The notes beneath the pieces are model-generated. The model worked only from the letters and a program-made list of their open reading frames with translations. It had not been told where the DNA came from and searched no databases. Below, one piece after another: positions 17,822 to 26,456 of a stretch of 64,000 nt of DNA. Made by a program: the position numbers and the translations under genes. Origin of the DNA: JAGOGN01 sp036652735 (GTDB lineage: Bacteria > Bacillota > Clostridia > Lachnospirales > Lachnospiraceae); NCBI GenBank assembly GCA_036652735.1, contig JAVVVI010000004.1, forward strand, positions 20,067-84,066, given 5' to 3'. Position 1 is the stretch's first letter; every line of letters begins with the position of its first letter.

Positions 17822-19223
17822 GGAAGTGCATGTGGAATTTTCAACAGAGGAAGCATGTCAAAGCAAAAGCAACCCAATGAGTCAGGTGTTTCATGGAAAC
17901 TATCAGGAAAGTTTTTTAATTCCGGCAGAGGGAAGAACGATTCTTTTAATGGGCTGCGGAAAAGAAAAAGAATTAACGTTATTTCGAGTAAAAGAGATTT
18001 TTGCATTTACAGCAAGCCAGCTCACAAAGTATAAGATCAAAGAGGCTTCCATGGACGTGGGTTACTTTGTTGACCGCTGTGGGAAAGAAGCATTGACGCA
18101 GGCAGTAATTGGATTAAATCTTGGAAGTTATTCTTATTGTTATAAAAAAAGTGAACCCAAACACGAGCAGGTGGATGGTAAGTATGAGCTTATGGGGATT
18201 CAGTTCTTTTCCGATAAGGAGCATTTTATAGAAGAGGGGGAGGAATTAAGCAGAAGCATATGTTTTGCAAGAGATCTCTCTAATACACCGGGTAATCATA
18301 TGCGTCCGGAAAAACTGGTGGACAGTATTGCCGAGTTTGAGGAAGATGCTGGGATTACTGTAACCAAAATAAAGTATGAGGAATTAAAAAAACTGGGTAT
18401 GGAGGCATTATGCGGAGTAGGAGAAAGCAGTGAATTTCTTCCATACCTTCTTATTCTAAATTATAAAGGAGCACCAGATGCCAATGAGACCTATGGACTG
18501 GTTGGAAAGGGAGTAACCTGCGATACCGGTGGATATTGCCTAAAGGGAAGCCAAAGCATGGCCGGTATTAAAGGTGATATGGCAGGAGCGGCAGCAGTTG
18601 CCGGGGCAGTTCATGCCATTGCAAGGGAAAAGCTTCCATTGAATGTAACCGCAATTCTTCCAATTTGTGAAAACCGGATTTCCCCGTCTTCTCATTTACC
18701 GGGTGATGTAATTACAACCTACAGCGGAAAAACAGTGGAGATTGCCAATACCGATGCAGAGGGAAGGTTGATTCTGGCAGATGCTATTAGTTATGGAATT
18801 CGCAATCTTGGAATTACAAAAATTGTGGATATTGCAACCCTTACCGGAGCAGCCTGGAGTGCACTGGGGTATACAATTGCGGCTTCTCTATCCAATGAGG
18901 ATGCGTTCTATTCTTTATTTCAAAAGGGGCTGGAGCATTCTACAGAGACCTATCTACGGTTTCCGTATGGTGAAGAACATGATAAAATGATTGAGAGCAA
19001 TGTGGCAGATCTAAAGAATATGGGTTCTAATTGTTGTGGTGTGATTACAGCAGGTCTCTTTATTCGTCAGTTTGTTGAGGATAAGCCATGGATTCATTTG
19101 GATATTGCAGGAACTGCCTGGTGTGAGACACCTTGCTTCTCTTTTGAGAGCAAAGGAGCAACCGGAGCTGGAGTTACTTCTTTGTATTATCTAATCAAAG
19201 AAGCAGCCGGTCTTCGTTTATAG
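17793..19223 (+). CDS. M17-family leucyl aminopeptidase
   Basis: A 476-residue cytosolic exopeptidase that removes N-terminal residues from peptides using two metal ions. The metal and active-site blocks are all present: GKGVTCDTGGYCLKG, MAGIKGDMAG and the signature NTDAEGRLIL. The length fits the PepA family, and the N-terminal domain is divergent as usual. It starts inside the end of the transglutaminase-like gene (29-base overlap) behind AAGGAGGA, so the two are translationally coupled. With opp, tldD and tldE it completes a peptide import and degradation set. Confidence 0.92.
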   Translation: MITVVTEKNKEVHVEFSTEEACQSKSNPMSQVFHGNYQESFLIPAEGRTILLMGCGKEKELTLFRVKEIFAFTASQLTKYKIKEASMDVGYFVDRCGKEALTQAVIGLNLGSYSYCYKKSEPKHEQVDGKYELMGIQFFSDKEHFIEEGEELSRSICFARDLSNTPGNHMRPEKLVDSIAEFEEDAGITVTKIKYEELKKLGMEALCGVGESSEFLPYLLILNYKGAPDANETYGLVGKGVTCDTGGYCLKGSQSMAGIKGDMAGAAAVAGAVHAIAREKLPLNVTAILPICENRISPSSHLPGDVITTYSGKTVEIANTDAEGRLILADAISYGIRNLGITKIVDIATLTGAAWSALGYTIAASLSNEDAFYSLFQKGLEHSTETYLRFPYGEEHDKMIESNVADLKNMGSNCCGVITAGLFIRQFVEDKPWIHLDIAGTAWCETPCFSFESKGATGAGVTSLYYLIKEAAGLRL

Positions 19224-19235
19224 GAGGAGAGGAGC

Positions 19236-19994
19236 ATGAACTATATACTGGAAGGGTGTGTAGACAGTGTAGAATCAGCATTGATTGCCACAGAGGGCGG
19301 AGCAAATCGTTTAGAACTTTGCGCAAATCTGGTAATTGGAGGCACAACACCTACAAGAGCGTTTGTCCAAAGGGTAAAAAAAGAATGCAAAAACAGATGC
19401 CATGTATTAATTCGGCCACGGTTTGGAGATTTTTGCTATAGTAAGTACGAATTTGAGATTATGTGTGAGGAAATACAACAATTTTGTGAGCTGGGAGTGG
19501 AGGGCATAGTAATCGGAGCACTGACTCCGGATGGAAATTTAGACCTTAAGCAAATGGAAAAATTTTGTCAGCTGGCAGGTGAGCGGAGTGTTACCCTTCA
19601 TCGCTGCTTTGATGTGTGTGCAGATCCTTTGAGAACATTGGAAGAAGCGAAGCAGTTAAGACTTCAAACAATTCTTACCTCCGGACAGAAGAACCATTGC
19701 CTGGAAGGGAAAAACTGTATAAAAGAATTGGTAAAACGCAGTGAGGGCAAGATTGACATTATGGTTGGTGGTGGTGTAAATGCAGAGGTTATTTCAACAC
19801 TTTTTGGGGAGGTTCGGGCAACTTCCTATCATATGTCCGGAAAAGTGGAGATTGAAAGCAGAATGCACTATCGAAAAAACGGGATTTCCATGGGAATAGA
19901 GGGAATGGGAGAATATAGCAGCTTTAGAACGGATTATGAAACCATTCGCCGGGCAGCAGATACATTAAAAGGACTAACAGGAGGACAGGCATGA
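19236..19994 (+). CDS. cutC: CutC-family protein
   Basis: A 252-residue TIM-barrel protein of the CutC family. Typical tracts are LEGCVDSVESALIATEGGANRLELC, VLIRPRFGDFCY and GVEGIVIGALTPDG at the expected places. CutC was named for copper homeostasis, but a direct copper role is doubtful and its biochemical activity is not settled. It starts 12 bases after the aminopeptidase gene behind AGGAGGAGAGG and overlaps folC by 4 bases, so it links the peptidase genes and folate genes in one probable transcript. Confidence 0.9.
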   Translation: MNYILEGCVDSVESALIATEGGANRLELCANLVIGGTTPTRAFVQRVKKECKNRCHVLIRPRFGDFCYSKYEFEIMCEEIQQFCELGVEGIVIGALTPDGNLDLKQMEKFCQLAGERSVTLHRCFDVCADPLRTLEEAKQLRLQTILTSGQKNHCLEGKNCIKELVKRSEGKIDIMVGGGVNAEVISTLFGEVRATSYHMSGKVEIESRMHYRKNGISMGIEGMGEYSSFRTDYETIRRAADTLKGLTGGQA

Positions 19995-21292
19995 CTTATT
20001 TAGAAACAAAGACTTATTTGGAATCCATAAGCAAGAGGGGCTCCATCCTGGGTATGGAGAGTATTACCAATCTAATGAGCCGGCTGGATCATCCGGAGGA
20101 AAAATTAAAAGTTATACATATTGCAGGAACCAATGGAAAAGGATCGGTTAGTGCAATGCTTGGCAGCGTATTCATGGAGCAGGGATTAAAGGTGGGGATC
20201 TTCAATTCACCGGCAGTTTTTTCTCCCCGGGAAATTATAACAATTAATGGAGTCCCAATCTCAGAAGAACAGGAAACACAGGTTGTTGAGACCGTTAAAA
20301 AAGCCTGTGAAGAGATGATAAAACAGAATCTTCCACAGCCCACCGTCTTTGAGGTGGAAACTGCTGCCGCTTATGAATTCTTTTTTGAGCAAAATTGTGA
20401 TTATGTTATTATGGAAGTTGGTCTGGGAGGAAGAGAGGATGCAACGAATGTAATAAAAAAGCCCCTGTGTACGGTAATTACTTCTATCAGCATGGATCAT
20501 TGTGGAATTTTAGGAGATTCACTGAAAAAAATCGCAGAGGCAAAGGCAGGAATCTTGAAAGAAGGGGTAACGGCAGTGATTGGATACCAGTTACCGGAGG
20601 TATATGAAGTATTAAGACAGCAGGCAATGGAAAAAAACTGCACCACCTACTATGCAGAAGATTTAAAATTGGAACAGATCCAGATGACGGTGGAAGGATT
20701 GAACTGTGTGGCAGCAGGATTTGGAGCAGTGCATCTTTCCTTAACGGGAGCAGCTCAAATTGAAAATCTGGCTTTAGTGCTTCAGACCGTCTGCGCCCTG
20801 AAATCCCTTGGAGTGCAGCTGGAAATGGACAAGATCAATTCTGCCTTACAGAAGGTAAGCTGGCCCGGAAGATTTCAGGTGGTTTCCCAGAATCCGGTTT
20901 TCATTCTTGACGGAGCACACAATCCCGATGCGGCAAAAAAACTAAGAATTACCTTAGATAGCTTATGGAATCACAAAAAAATAATTTTTATTATTGGGGT
21001 ATTGGCAGATAAAGATTATGTGGAAGTATTGCGGCAGATTCTTACACAAAAAGATGTGGTTTATACCATTACACCACAAAATGCCAGAGGCTTGTCCGGG
21101 GACACACTGTTAAGGGAAGTAAAGAATTTCTTGACGAATGCCACGTCTTGTTCTACAGTTAAAGAAGCAGTAAATGCTGCGCTTAAATCAGCAGCCGGAG
21201 AAGACGTTATTGTGGCATTTGGTTCATTGTCCTATTTAAGTCAGGTAAAGGATGCACTGGAGGAAGAAGACAGGAATGGAATATGTGGATAA
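19991..21292 (+). CDS. folC: Folylpolyglutamate synthase / dihydrofolate synthase
   Basis: A 433-residue Mur-ligase-type enzyme. It joins glutamate to dihydropteroate and lengthens the glutamate tail of folates. The ATP loop is HIAGTNGKGSV (about residues 44-54), and EVGLGGREDATNVI and FILDGAHNPDAAKKL are the central and C-terminal ligase signatures. It overlaps cutC by ATGA and the HD gene by about 17 bases. It opens a folate cluster (folC, HD, folP, folBK) that lacks folE. Confidence 0.93.
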   Translation: MTYLETKTYLESISKRGSILGMESITNLMSRLDHPEEKLKVIHIAGTNGKGSVSAMLGSVFMEQGLKVGIFNSPAVFSPREIITINGVPISEEQETQVVETVKKACEEMIKQNLPQPTVFEVETAAAYEFFFEQNCDYVIMEVGLGGREDATNVIKKPLCTVITSISMDHCGILGDSLKKIAEAKAGILKEGVTAVIGYQLPEVYEVLRQQAMEKNCTTYYAEDLKLEQIQMTVEGLNCVAAGFGAVHLSLTGAAQIENLALVLQTVCALKSLGVQLEMDKINSALQKVSWPGRFQVVSQNPVFILDGAHNPDAAKKLRITLDSLWNHKKIIFIIGVLADKDYVEVLRQILTQKDVVYTITPQNARGLSGDTLLREVKNFLTNATSCSTVKEAVNAALKSAAGEDVIVAFGSLSYLSQVKDALEEEDRNGICG

Positions 21293-21737
21293 ACTCATGA
21301 ACAACACTACATATTTGGAGGTTGTAAAACAAATTGAAGAATATGAAAAGAAAAGAAAATTTTGTCGGCATGGGTTGGAGCATTATTTAAGTGTTGCACG
21401 CATTGCATATATTATGAATTTGGAACAGGAGCTTCATCAGGATAAGGAATTTATCTACTTATGTGCATTACTTCATGATATTGGGAGAGTATACGAGTAT
21501 GAAAATGGACAGCCTCATGAACTGGGGGGCGTGGTTCTTGCAAAGAAGTTCCTGGAAGAGATTGACTATCCCCAGGAAAAAAGAGCTGAGATCCTAAAAG
21601 GAATTGGGGAACATCGGAAAGAGGAGGATACACTTTTTTGGTTTGCGGACAAACGTGCCCGTAATTGCTTTTTATGCGAAGCAGCAGCGGACTGTAATTG
21701 GAAGGATGAGAAACGAACCAAAACCATTGAGTGGTAA
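21276..21737 (+). CDS. HD-domain phosphohydrolase in the folate cluster
   Basis: A 153-residue single HD domain. Metal ligands can be placed at His32/His36 (RHGLEHY), His67-Asp68 (LLHDIGR), His81 (QPHELGG) and a late Asp in EAAADCNW. HD enzymes are metal-dependent phosphohydrolases, often acting on nucleotides. Here the gene lies between folC and folP, so a pterin or nucleotide step of folate synthesis is a reasonable guess, for example dephosphorylation of dihydroneopterin triphosphate. The start at 21276 follows AGGAAGAAG; an ATG at 21252 would overlap folC more deeply and has no better site. Confidence 0.75.
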   Translation: MEYVDKLMNNTTYLEVVKQIEEYEKKRKFCRHGLEHYLSVARIAYIMNLEQELHQDKEFIYLCALLHDIGRVYEYENGQPHELGGVVLAKKFLEEIDYPQEKRAEILKGIGEHRKEEDTLFWFADKRARNCFLCEAAADCNWKDEKRTKTIEW

Positions 21738-21743
21738 AAAAAT

Positions 21744-22553
21744 ATGAGGATAGGAACAAAGGAGTTTGATACCGATCATAATACGTATGTAATGGGAATT
21801 CTAAATGTGACACCGGATTCATTTTCAGATGGTGGAAAGTTCAGGGAACTTGACCGGGCGTTGTATCAGGCGGAAAAGATGATAATAGAAGGTGCCTCAA
21901 TTATTGATGTTGGAGGAGAATCTACCAGACCTGGGTGTGGACAGGTTTCAGCTCAGGAGGAAATAAATCGGATTGCACCGGTAATACGAGGAATAAAAGA
22001 GCGATTTGATACGATTATCTCTATTGATACTTATAAGGCAGAGACTGCAAATGAGGCAGTTAAACTGGGTGCGGATTTAATCAATGATATCTGGGGACTA
22101 AAAAAAGATCCTGCCATGGGAAAACTCATTGCTGAGACGGGTGTTGCCTGCTGCCTTATGCACAATAGAGCGAAGGCGGATGGTTATTCTGATTTTATGA
22201 AGGACATGAAAAAGGACCTGGAAGAGACCATAGCGCTTGCCCATAAGGCAGCTATTTCCCAGGATAAGATTATTCTGGATCCGGGCGTTGGCTTTGGAAA
22301 AGGCTATCAGGAGAATCTGCTTGCGATTCGTAATGTGGGAGAATTAAAGGAATTTGGATATCCGGTGCTTTTAGCAACCTCAAGAAAGTCAGTAATTGGA
22401 ACTGCCCTGGACCTGGATGTGGAGCAGCGAGTGGAAGGCACCATTGCCACAACGGTAATGGCTGTTATGGCAGGCTGTGGATTTGTCCGGGTTCATGATA
22501 TAAAAGAAAACAGAAGAGCAATTCTTATGACAGAAGCCATAATCGGGCGATAG
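21744..22553 (+). CDS. folP: Dihydropteroate synthase
   Basis: A 269-residue TIM-barrel enzyme that joins p-aminobenzoate to hydroxymethyl-dihydropterin pyrophosphate; it is the sulfonamide target. Both signatures are present: GILNVTPDSFSDGGKF near residue 18 and IDVGGESTRPG near residue 53. LDPGVGFGKGYQENL and ATSRKSVIG complete the active site. The ribosome binding site is weak, so translation may be coupled to the HD gene that ends 6 bases before. Confidence 0.94.
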   Translation: MRIGTKEFDTDHNTYVMGILNVTPDSFSDGGKFRELDRALYQAEKMIIEGASIIDVGGESTRPGCGQVSAQEEINRIAPVIRGIKERFDTIISIDTYKAETANEAVKLGADLINDIWGLKKDPAMGKLIAETGVACCLMHNRAKADGYSDFMKDMKKDLEETIALAHKAAISQDKIILDPGVGFGKGYQENLLAIRNVGELKEFGYPVLLATSRKSVIGTALDLDVEQRVEGTIATTVMAVMAGCGFVRVHDIKENRRAILMTEAIIGR

Positions 22554-22562
22554 GAGACAATA

Positions 22563-23387
22563 ATGGATCAAATTAGAATTCAGAACTTAGAAGTATTTGG
22601 AAATCATGGGGTATTCCCGGAGGAAACCAAATTAGGACAGAAATTTTTGGTAAATGCCAAGCTTTTTATGAATACCAGACAAGCAGGTGTAGAGGACGAT
22701 TTGAACAATAGCGTAAATTATGGAACAATCTGTCATGAAATTACAGATTATTTCAAAAAGCATACCTTTCACTTAATTGAAGCGGTTGCGGAGCATCTGG
22801 CGGCACATCTTCTTACAGACTATCCATTGATTCGGGAAATAGAATTAGAGATTGTAAAACCCTGGGCACCCATTGGACTGCCATTGGATCAGGTGAGTGT
22901 ATGCATACACAGAGCATGGCATCAGGCATACATTTCTTTTGGGTCAAATATGGGAGAGCGAGCAAGCAATATCAGAGGCGGAATTGAAGCTTTAAGTAAA
23001 GCCGGTGGTTGTCATGTTACCAAAATATCAGATTTAATTGTAACAAAAGCCTATGGGGTTACACAGCAGGATGATTTTTTAAATGGCTGTCTGGAATTGG
23101 AGACACTATTGGATCCTTTAGAATTGCTTATGGTATTACATGAAATTGAAAGCGCAGCGGGGAGAGAACGGCTGTTACATTGGGGCCCACGAACCTTAGA
23201 TTTAGATATTCTCTTTTTTGATAAAGAAATCATAGAAACAAAGGATCTGATTATTCCCCATGTGGATATGCAGAATCGTTTATTTGTCTTACAGCCTCTT
23301 TGCCAGATTGCTCCAAATTACAGACATCCAATACAAAACCGTACCATGACAGAGTTATTATATGAATTACAAAAAAGGGGGGAGTAG
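22563..23387 (+). CDS. folBK: Bifunctional dihydroneopterin aldolase / HPPK
   Basis: A 274-residue fusion. Residues 1-118 form a FolB aldolase (IRIQNLEVFGNHGVFPEE, NYGTICHEI, VAEHLAAHLL). Residues 120-274 form FolK (AYISFGSNMGERASNI, with the signature GPRTLDLDILFFD). Together they convert dihydroneopterin to hydroxymethyl-dihydropterin and then pyrophosphorylate it for FolP. The FolB-FolK fusion is common in Clostridia. The ribosome binding site is TAGGAGA. Confidence 0.93.
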   Translation: MDQIRIQNLEVFGNHGVFPEETKLGQKFLVNAKLFMNTRQAGVEDDLNNSVNYGTICHEITDYFKKHTFHLIEAVAEHLAAHLLTDYPLIREIELEIVKPWAPIGLPLDQVSVCIHRAWHQAYISFGSNMGERASNIRGGIEALSKAGGCHVTKISDLIVTKAYGVTQQDDFLNGCLELETLLDPLELLMVLHEIESAAGRERLLHWGPRTLDLDILFFDKEIIETKDLIIPHVDMQNRLFVLQPLCQIAPNYRHPIQNRTMTELLYELQKRGE

Positions 23388-23813
23388 ATGAAGAATTTCT
23401 TAAAAGAAAAGATTAAGATTAAATCCAACAGTTTTTTACTGAAAACAGCTCATATTCTGGAAATTGTGGTAGGTGTAATTCTCATTGCAGCAATTTTGAT
23501 TTCCATTGTACCTTTAATATCAGGTGTGATAGGACTCTATCGTTCAGGTGGAAATGTGAATGCATTTCAAACAGTGTTAGGACAAATGTTCAATGTGATT
23601 ATCGGAATAGAATTCTTGAAGATGATATGCCGCTACAATATGGATTCGGTGATTGAAGTGTTGCTGTTTACCTTGGCCAGACAGATGGTAATTGAGCATG
23701 GAACACCGGTTGGAAATTTGTTGACAATTATTGCAATTGCCGTTATGTTTGTAATCCGAAAATTTTTATTTGTAAAAGAATATGATGATCCAACAGAAGA
23801 GAAAGAGGAGTAA
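23388..23813 (+). CDS. PsiE-like small membrane protein
   Basis: A 141-residue protein with four hydrophobic segments (about 22-48, 60-82, 88-106 and 110-128). The length and the tract VIEVLLFTLARQMVIEHG resemble the phosphate-starvation-inducible PsiE family, whose function is unknown. It begins on the base after the folBK stop and ends 2 bases before the MATE gene, so it is part of the same transcript. The family call rests on a moderate resemblance. Confidence 0.6.
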   Translation: MKNFLKEKIKIKSNSFLLKTAHILEIVVGVILIAAILISIVPLISGVIGLYRSGGNVNAFQTVLGQMFNVIIGIEFLKMICRYNMDSVIEVLLFTLARQMVIEHGTPVGNLLTIIAIAVMFVIRKFLFVKEYDDPTEEKEE

Positions 23814-23815
23814 AG

Positions 23816-25171
23816 ATGGAGACAACAAAAAAAGTATCATTAACACAGGGACCAATTTGGAAGGGACTGCTATATTTTGCATTTCCGCTGTTTTTGGGAA
23901 ATCTATTCCAACAACTGTATAATACCGTGGATTCTTTGATTGTAGGGAACCTAATTGGAAGTGACGCATTGGCAGCAGTGAGTTCATCCGGCTCCGTTAT
24001 CTTTTTGTTAGTTGGATTTTTTAATGGAATCGCTGTTGGTTCCGGTGTTATTATCTCCAAACATTTTGGAGCAAAGGAATATGATAAGGTTCAGAAGGCG
24101 ATTCACACAAATCTTGCATTTGGAATTGTATCCGGAATTCTTCTAACTATTATAGGAGTTGTCTTAACACCACAAATACTTCGCTGGATGGGGACACCAC
24201 CATCGGTACTTCCCAACTCTATTATTTATTTCCGTATTTATTTTATGGGTGCATTGGCACTGGTTCTTTACAATACATTAACGGGAACGTTACAGGCAGT
24301 TGGTGACAGCAGACATCCCTTGTATTATCTTATTGTATCATCGATTTTAAATGTAGTGCTGGACTTATTGTTTATTGGAGTATTTCATTTTGGCGTAGGA
24401 TCTGCGGCATTGGCAACGGTAATTTCTCAGGCACTGAGTGTGGTCTTATGTTTATACCGGCTGATGCATTATGATACCCCATATAAAGTGTCACTAAAGA
24501 AGATTCGATTTGATACAAAAATATTAAAACAAATAATAGAACTTGGTCTTCCGGCAGGAGGACAGAATTCCATTATTTCGATTGCAAATATTGTTGTTCA
24601 GTCCAATATAAATGCGTTTGGTGTAACGGCAGTTGCCGGTTGTGGAGCCTATTCAAAACTGGATGGGTTTGGATTTTTACCAATCACATGTTTTGCAATG
24701 GCATTGACAACCTTTATTGGCCAGAACTTAGGCGCAAGGAATTTCAAACGTGCAAAAAAAGGTGCAGTTTATGGGATTTTTTGTTCCATTATATTAGCAG
24801 AAATTGTTGGGATTGTAATGCGAATCTTTGCACCTCATTTAATTGCGGCATTTAACAACGATCCGTCCGTAGTTGCATATGGGGTACAGCAGGTGCAAAC
24901 CATTACGCTTTTTTACTTCTTATTGGCATTTTCCCACTGTGCAGCAGGTATTCTAAGAGGGGCGGGAAAATCAATTATACCAATGTTAGTTATGCTGATT
25001 TGTTGGTGCGTGATACGAGTCACCTATATTACCATTACCGTGCATTTCATACCAAAGATTCAGGTTATTTTCTGGGCTTATCCAATTACCTGGACCTTAA
25101 GCACCATTTTATTCATTGTATATTTGGTGAAAGCGGACTGGGTGCACAGCTTTGAAAAAAAGAAAATATAA
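23816..25171 (+). CDS. MATE-family multidrug/metabolite efflux transporter
   Basis: A 451-residue membrane protein with twelve predicted helices in two related halves. The first half begins with the typical PLFLGNLFQQLYNTVDSLIVG and the second with LGLPAGGQNSIISIANIVVQ. MATE proteins export cationic drugs or metabolites against Na+ or H+. It is the last gene of the folate-linked run. A TPP riboswitch transcript starts just downstream. The substrate is unknown. Confidence 0.9.
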   Translation: METTKKVSLTQGPIWKGLLYFAFPLFLGNLFQQLYNTVDSLIVGNLIGSDALAAVSSSGSVIFLLVGFFNGIAVGSGVIISKHFGAKEYDKVQKAIHTNLAFGIVSGILLTIIGVVLTPQILRWMGTPPSVLPNSIIYFRIYFMGALALVLYNTLTGTLQAVGDSRHPLYYLIVSSILNVVLDLLFIGVFHFGVGSAALATVISQALSVVLCLYRLMHYDTPYKVSLKKIRFDTKILKQIIELGLPAGGQNSIISIANIVVQSNINAFGVTAVAGCGAYSKLDGFGFLPITCFAMALTTFIGQNLGARNFKRAKKGAVYGIFCSIILAEIVGIVMRIFAPHLIAAFNNDPSVVAYGVQQVQTITLFYFLLAFSHCAAGILRGAGKSIIPMLVMLICWCVIRVTYITITVHFIPKIQVIFWAYPITWTLSTILFIVYLVKADWVHSFEKKKI

Positions 25172-25181
25172 GAGGCTGCGG

Positions 25182-25208
25182 TTGACAAAAAGCAACAAAT
25201 GATATAAG
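25182..25208 (+). promoter_or_regulatory. Possible promoter of the thiamin-precursor transporter operon
   Basis: TTGACA at 25182-25187 is clear. The -10 is less so: TATAAG at 25203-25208 gives a short 15-base spacer, and TAAGGT at 25205 would give 17. It lies just upstream of the TPP riboswitch. Confidence 0.45.
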
Positions 25209-25220
25209 GTAATACATGTA

Positions 25221-25302
25221 AATCGGGGGAGCCATGGGCTGAGAAAACCAAGCGGTTTGACCCTTTTACCTGATCCGGATAATGCCGGCGTAGGGAGATT
25301 GT
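25221..25302 (+). promoter_or_regulatory. TPP riboswitch (THI element) aptamer
   Basis: The conserved thi-box pieces occur in order: GGGGGAGCC, GGGCTGAGA, a P3 stem AAACC/GGTTT, ACCC, ACCTGATCCGGATAATGCC and GGCGTAGGGA. Bound thiamin pyrophosphate should favour the terminator hairpin at 25322-25351 and switch off the downstream transporter operon. The outer boundary is approximate. Confidence 0.95.
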
Positions 25303-25321
25303 GTTATCTTTAGACAATCAG

Positions 25322-25351
25322 AATTTCTGCGATACCGCAGAAATTTTTTTG
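25322..25351 (+). terminator. Terminator of the TPP riboswitch expression platform
   Basis: A perfect 9-bp stem, AATTTCTGC with GCAGAAATT (25322-25330 and 25337-25345), has a 6-base loop and is followed by a T run. It is placed 20 bases after the aptamer and before the first gene. This is an intrinsic terminator for ligand-dependent attenuation. Confidence 0.88.
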
Positions 25352-25399
25352 CTTAAATGAGAGCAGTTCTTCTGAAAAACAAAAAAGGAGGAGAAAATT

Positions 25400-25696
25400 A
25401 TGAATGCAAGTGTAGCAATTCAAACATTGCCAGAGGCAAAAAATGAGGATGAATTAATTCGTATTGTGGATGAGGTAATTGCCTATATTAAGAGTACCGG
25501 ATTAAACTGTTCCGTAGGTCCTTTCGAAACGACCATTGAAGGAGACTATGATGAACTGATGGATATTGTAAAAGAATGCCAGCATATAGCAGTTCGGGCA
25601 GGGGCACCTTTTGTGTCGGCTTATATTAAGGTTGTATATAAACCTGAAGGAGACGTTTTAACAATTGAAAAAAAGATTACAAAACACCACGAATAA
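25400..25696 (+). CDS. MTH1187/YkoF-like thiamin-binding protein
   Basis: A 98-residue soluble protein of the YkoF/MTH1187 (DUF77) type. The conserved strand GPFETTIEGDYDELMDIVKE binds thiamin or its pyrimidine moiety in studied relatives. It is the first gene after the TPP riboswitch and precedes a three-part ABC importer, so it probably binds thiamin or hydroxymethylpyrimidine in the cytoplasm. The ribosome binding site AAAGGAGGAG is strong. The following permease starts within its last codons. Confidence 0.82.
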   Translation: MNASVAIQTLPEAKNEDELIRIVDEVIAYIKSTGLNCSVGPFETTIEGDYDELMDIVKECQHIAVRAGAPFVSAYIKVVYKPEGDVLTIEKKITKHHE

Positions 25697-26456
25697 ACTG
25701 ATTCCCATTGGAGTGATTCTTGTTCTTTTACTGATTTGGCAATTGATTTCTTTTATTGGATGGATACCAAACTATATGCTGCCATCACCCATGAATGTGA
25801 TGAAGGCCTTCCTTTCTGATGTCCCGCTTCTGATGGAGCATACCCGTGTCACATTATCAGAGGCTTCTTTGGGGCTTCTTATGGGAGTCTTTTTAGGGTT
25901 TGGGGTATCGGTTCTAATGGATCATTTTCCAATTGTTTATAAGGGAATCTATCCTCTTGTAGTGATTACGCAGACAATACCAACCATTGCTATAGCACCA
26001 TTATTAGTATTATGGATGGGATATGGCATGGCACCTAAGGTCATGCTTGTAGTGATTACCACCTTTTTCCCAATTACAGTTGGACTTTTGGATGGATTCA
26101 AGTCGGCAGATTCAGATATGATTGACTTACTTCGTTCCATGGGGGCAGGAAAGCTGCAGATTTTTCGCTATATTAAACTACCGGGTTCCATGACCAGCTT
26201 CTTTTCGGGATTACGGGTCTCGGCAGCATATTCCGTTGTTGGTGCTGTGATTTCAGAATGGCTGGGTGGATTTTCCGGTTTAGGGGTATATATGGTGCGA
26301 GTCAAAAAATCCTATTCGTTTGATAAGATGTTTGCGGTGATTTTTTTAATTTCAATTATCAGCTTGATTTTAATGAAGCTGGTGGATGTGATACAAAAGG
26401 CTTGTATGCCTTGGGAACGTATAAATAAAAAAGAAAGAGAAAAGGTAAATTTGTAA
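25665..26456 (+). CDS. thiX: Thiamin-precursor ABC transporter, permease
   Basis: A 263-residue permease of the SsuC/TauC/ThiX group with about six membrane segments and the cytoplasmic coupling loop FKSADSDMIDLLRSMGAGKLQ. It begins at a TTG that overlaps the previous gene by 32 bases, with AAGGAGA at 25647-25653. It works with the NMT1-type binding protein and the ATPase that follow. The TPP riboswitch and the binding-protein type point to hydroxymethylpyrimidine or a related degradation product as substrate. Confidence 0.85.
   Translation: MKKRLQNTTNKLIPIGVILVLLLIWQLISFIGWIPNYMLPSPMNVMKAFLSDVPLLMEHTRVTLSEASLGLLMGVFLGFGVSVLMDHFPIVYKGIYPLVVITQTIPTIAIAPLLVLWMGYGMAPKVMLVVITTFFPITVGLLDGFKSADSDMIDLLRSMGAGKLQIFRYIKLPGSMTSFFSGLRVSAAYSVVGAVISEWLGGFSGLGVYMVRVKKSYSFDKMFAVIFLISIISLILMKLVDVIQKACMPWERINKKEREKVNL

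Noticed and set aside
21252..21275. Upstream ATG giving a longer HD protein.
   Set aside because: It would overlap folC by 41 bases and adds residues (HWRKKTG) unlike the domain; the site at 21276 is better placed.
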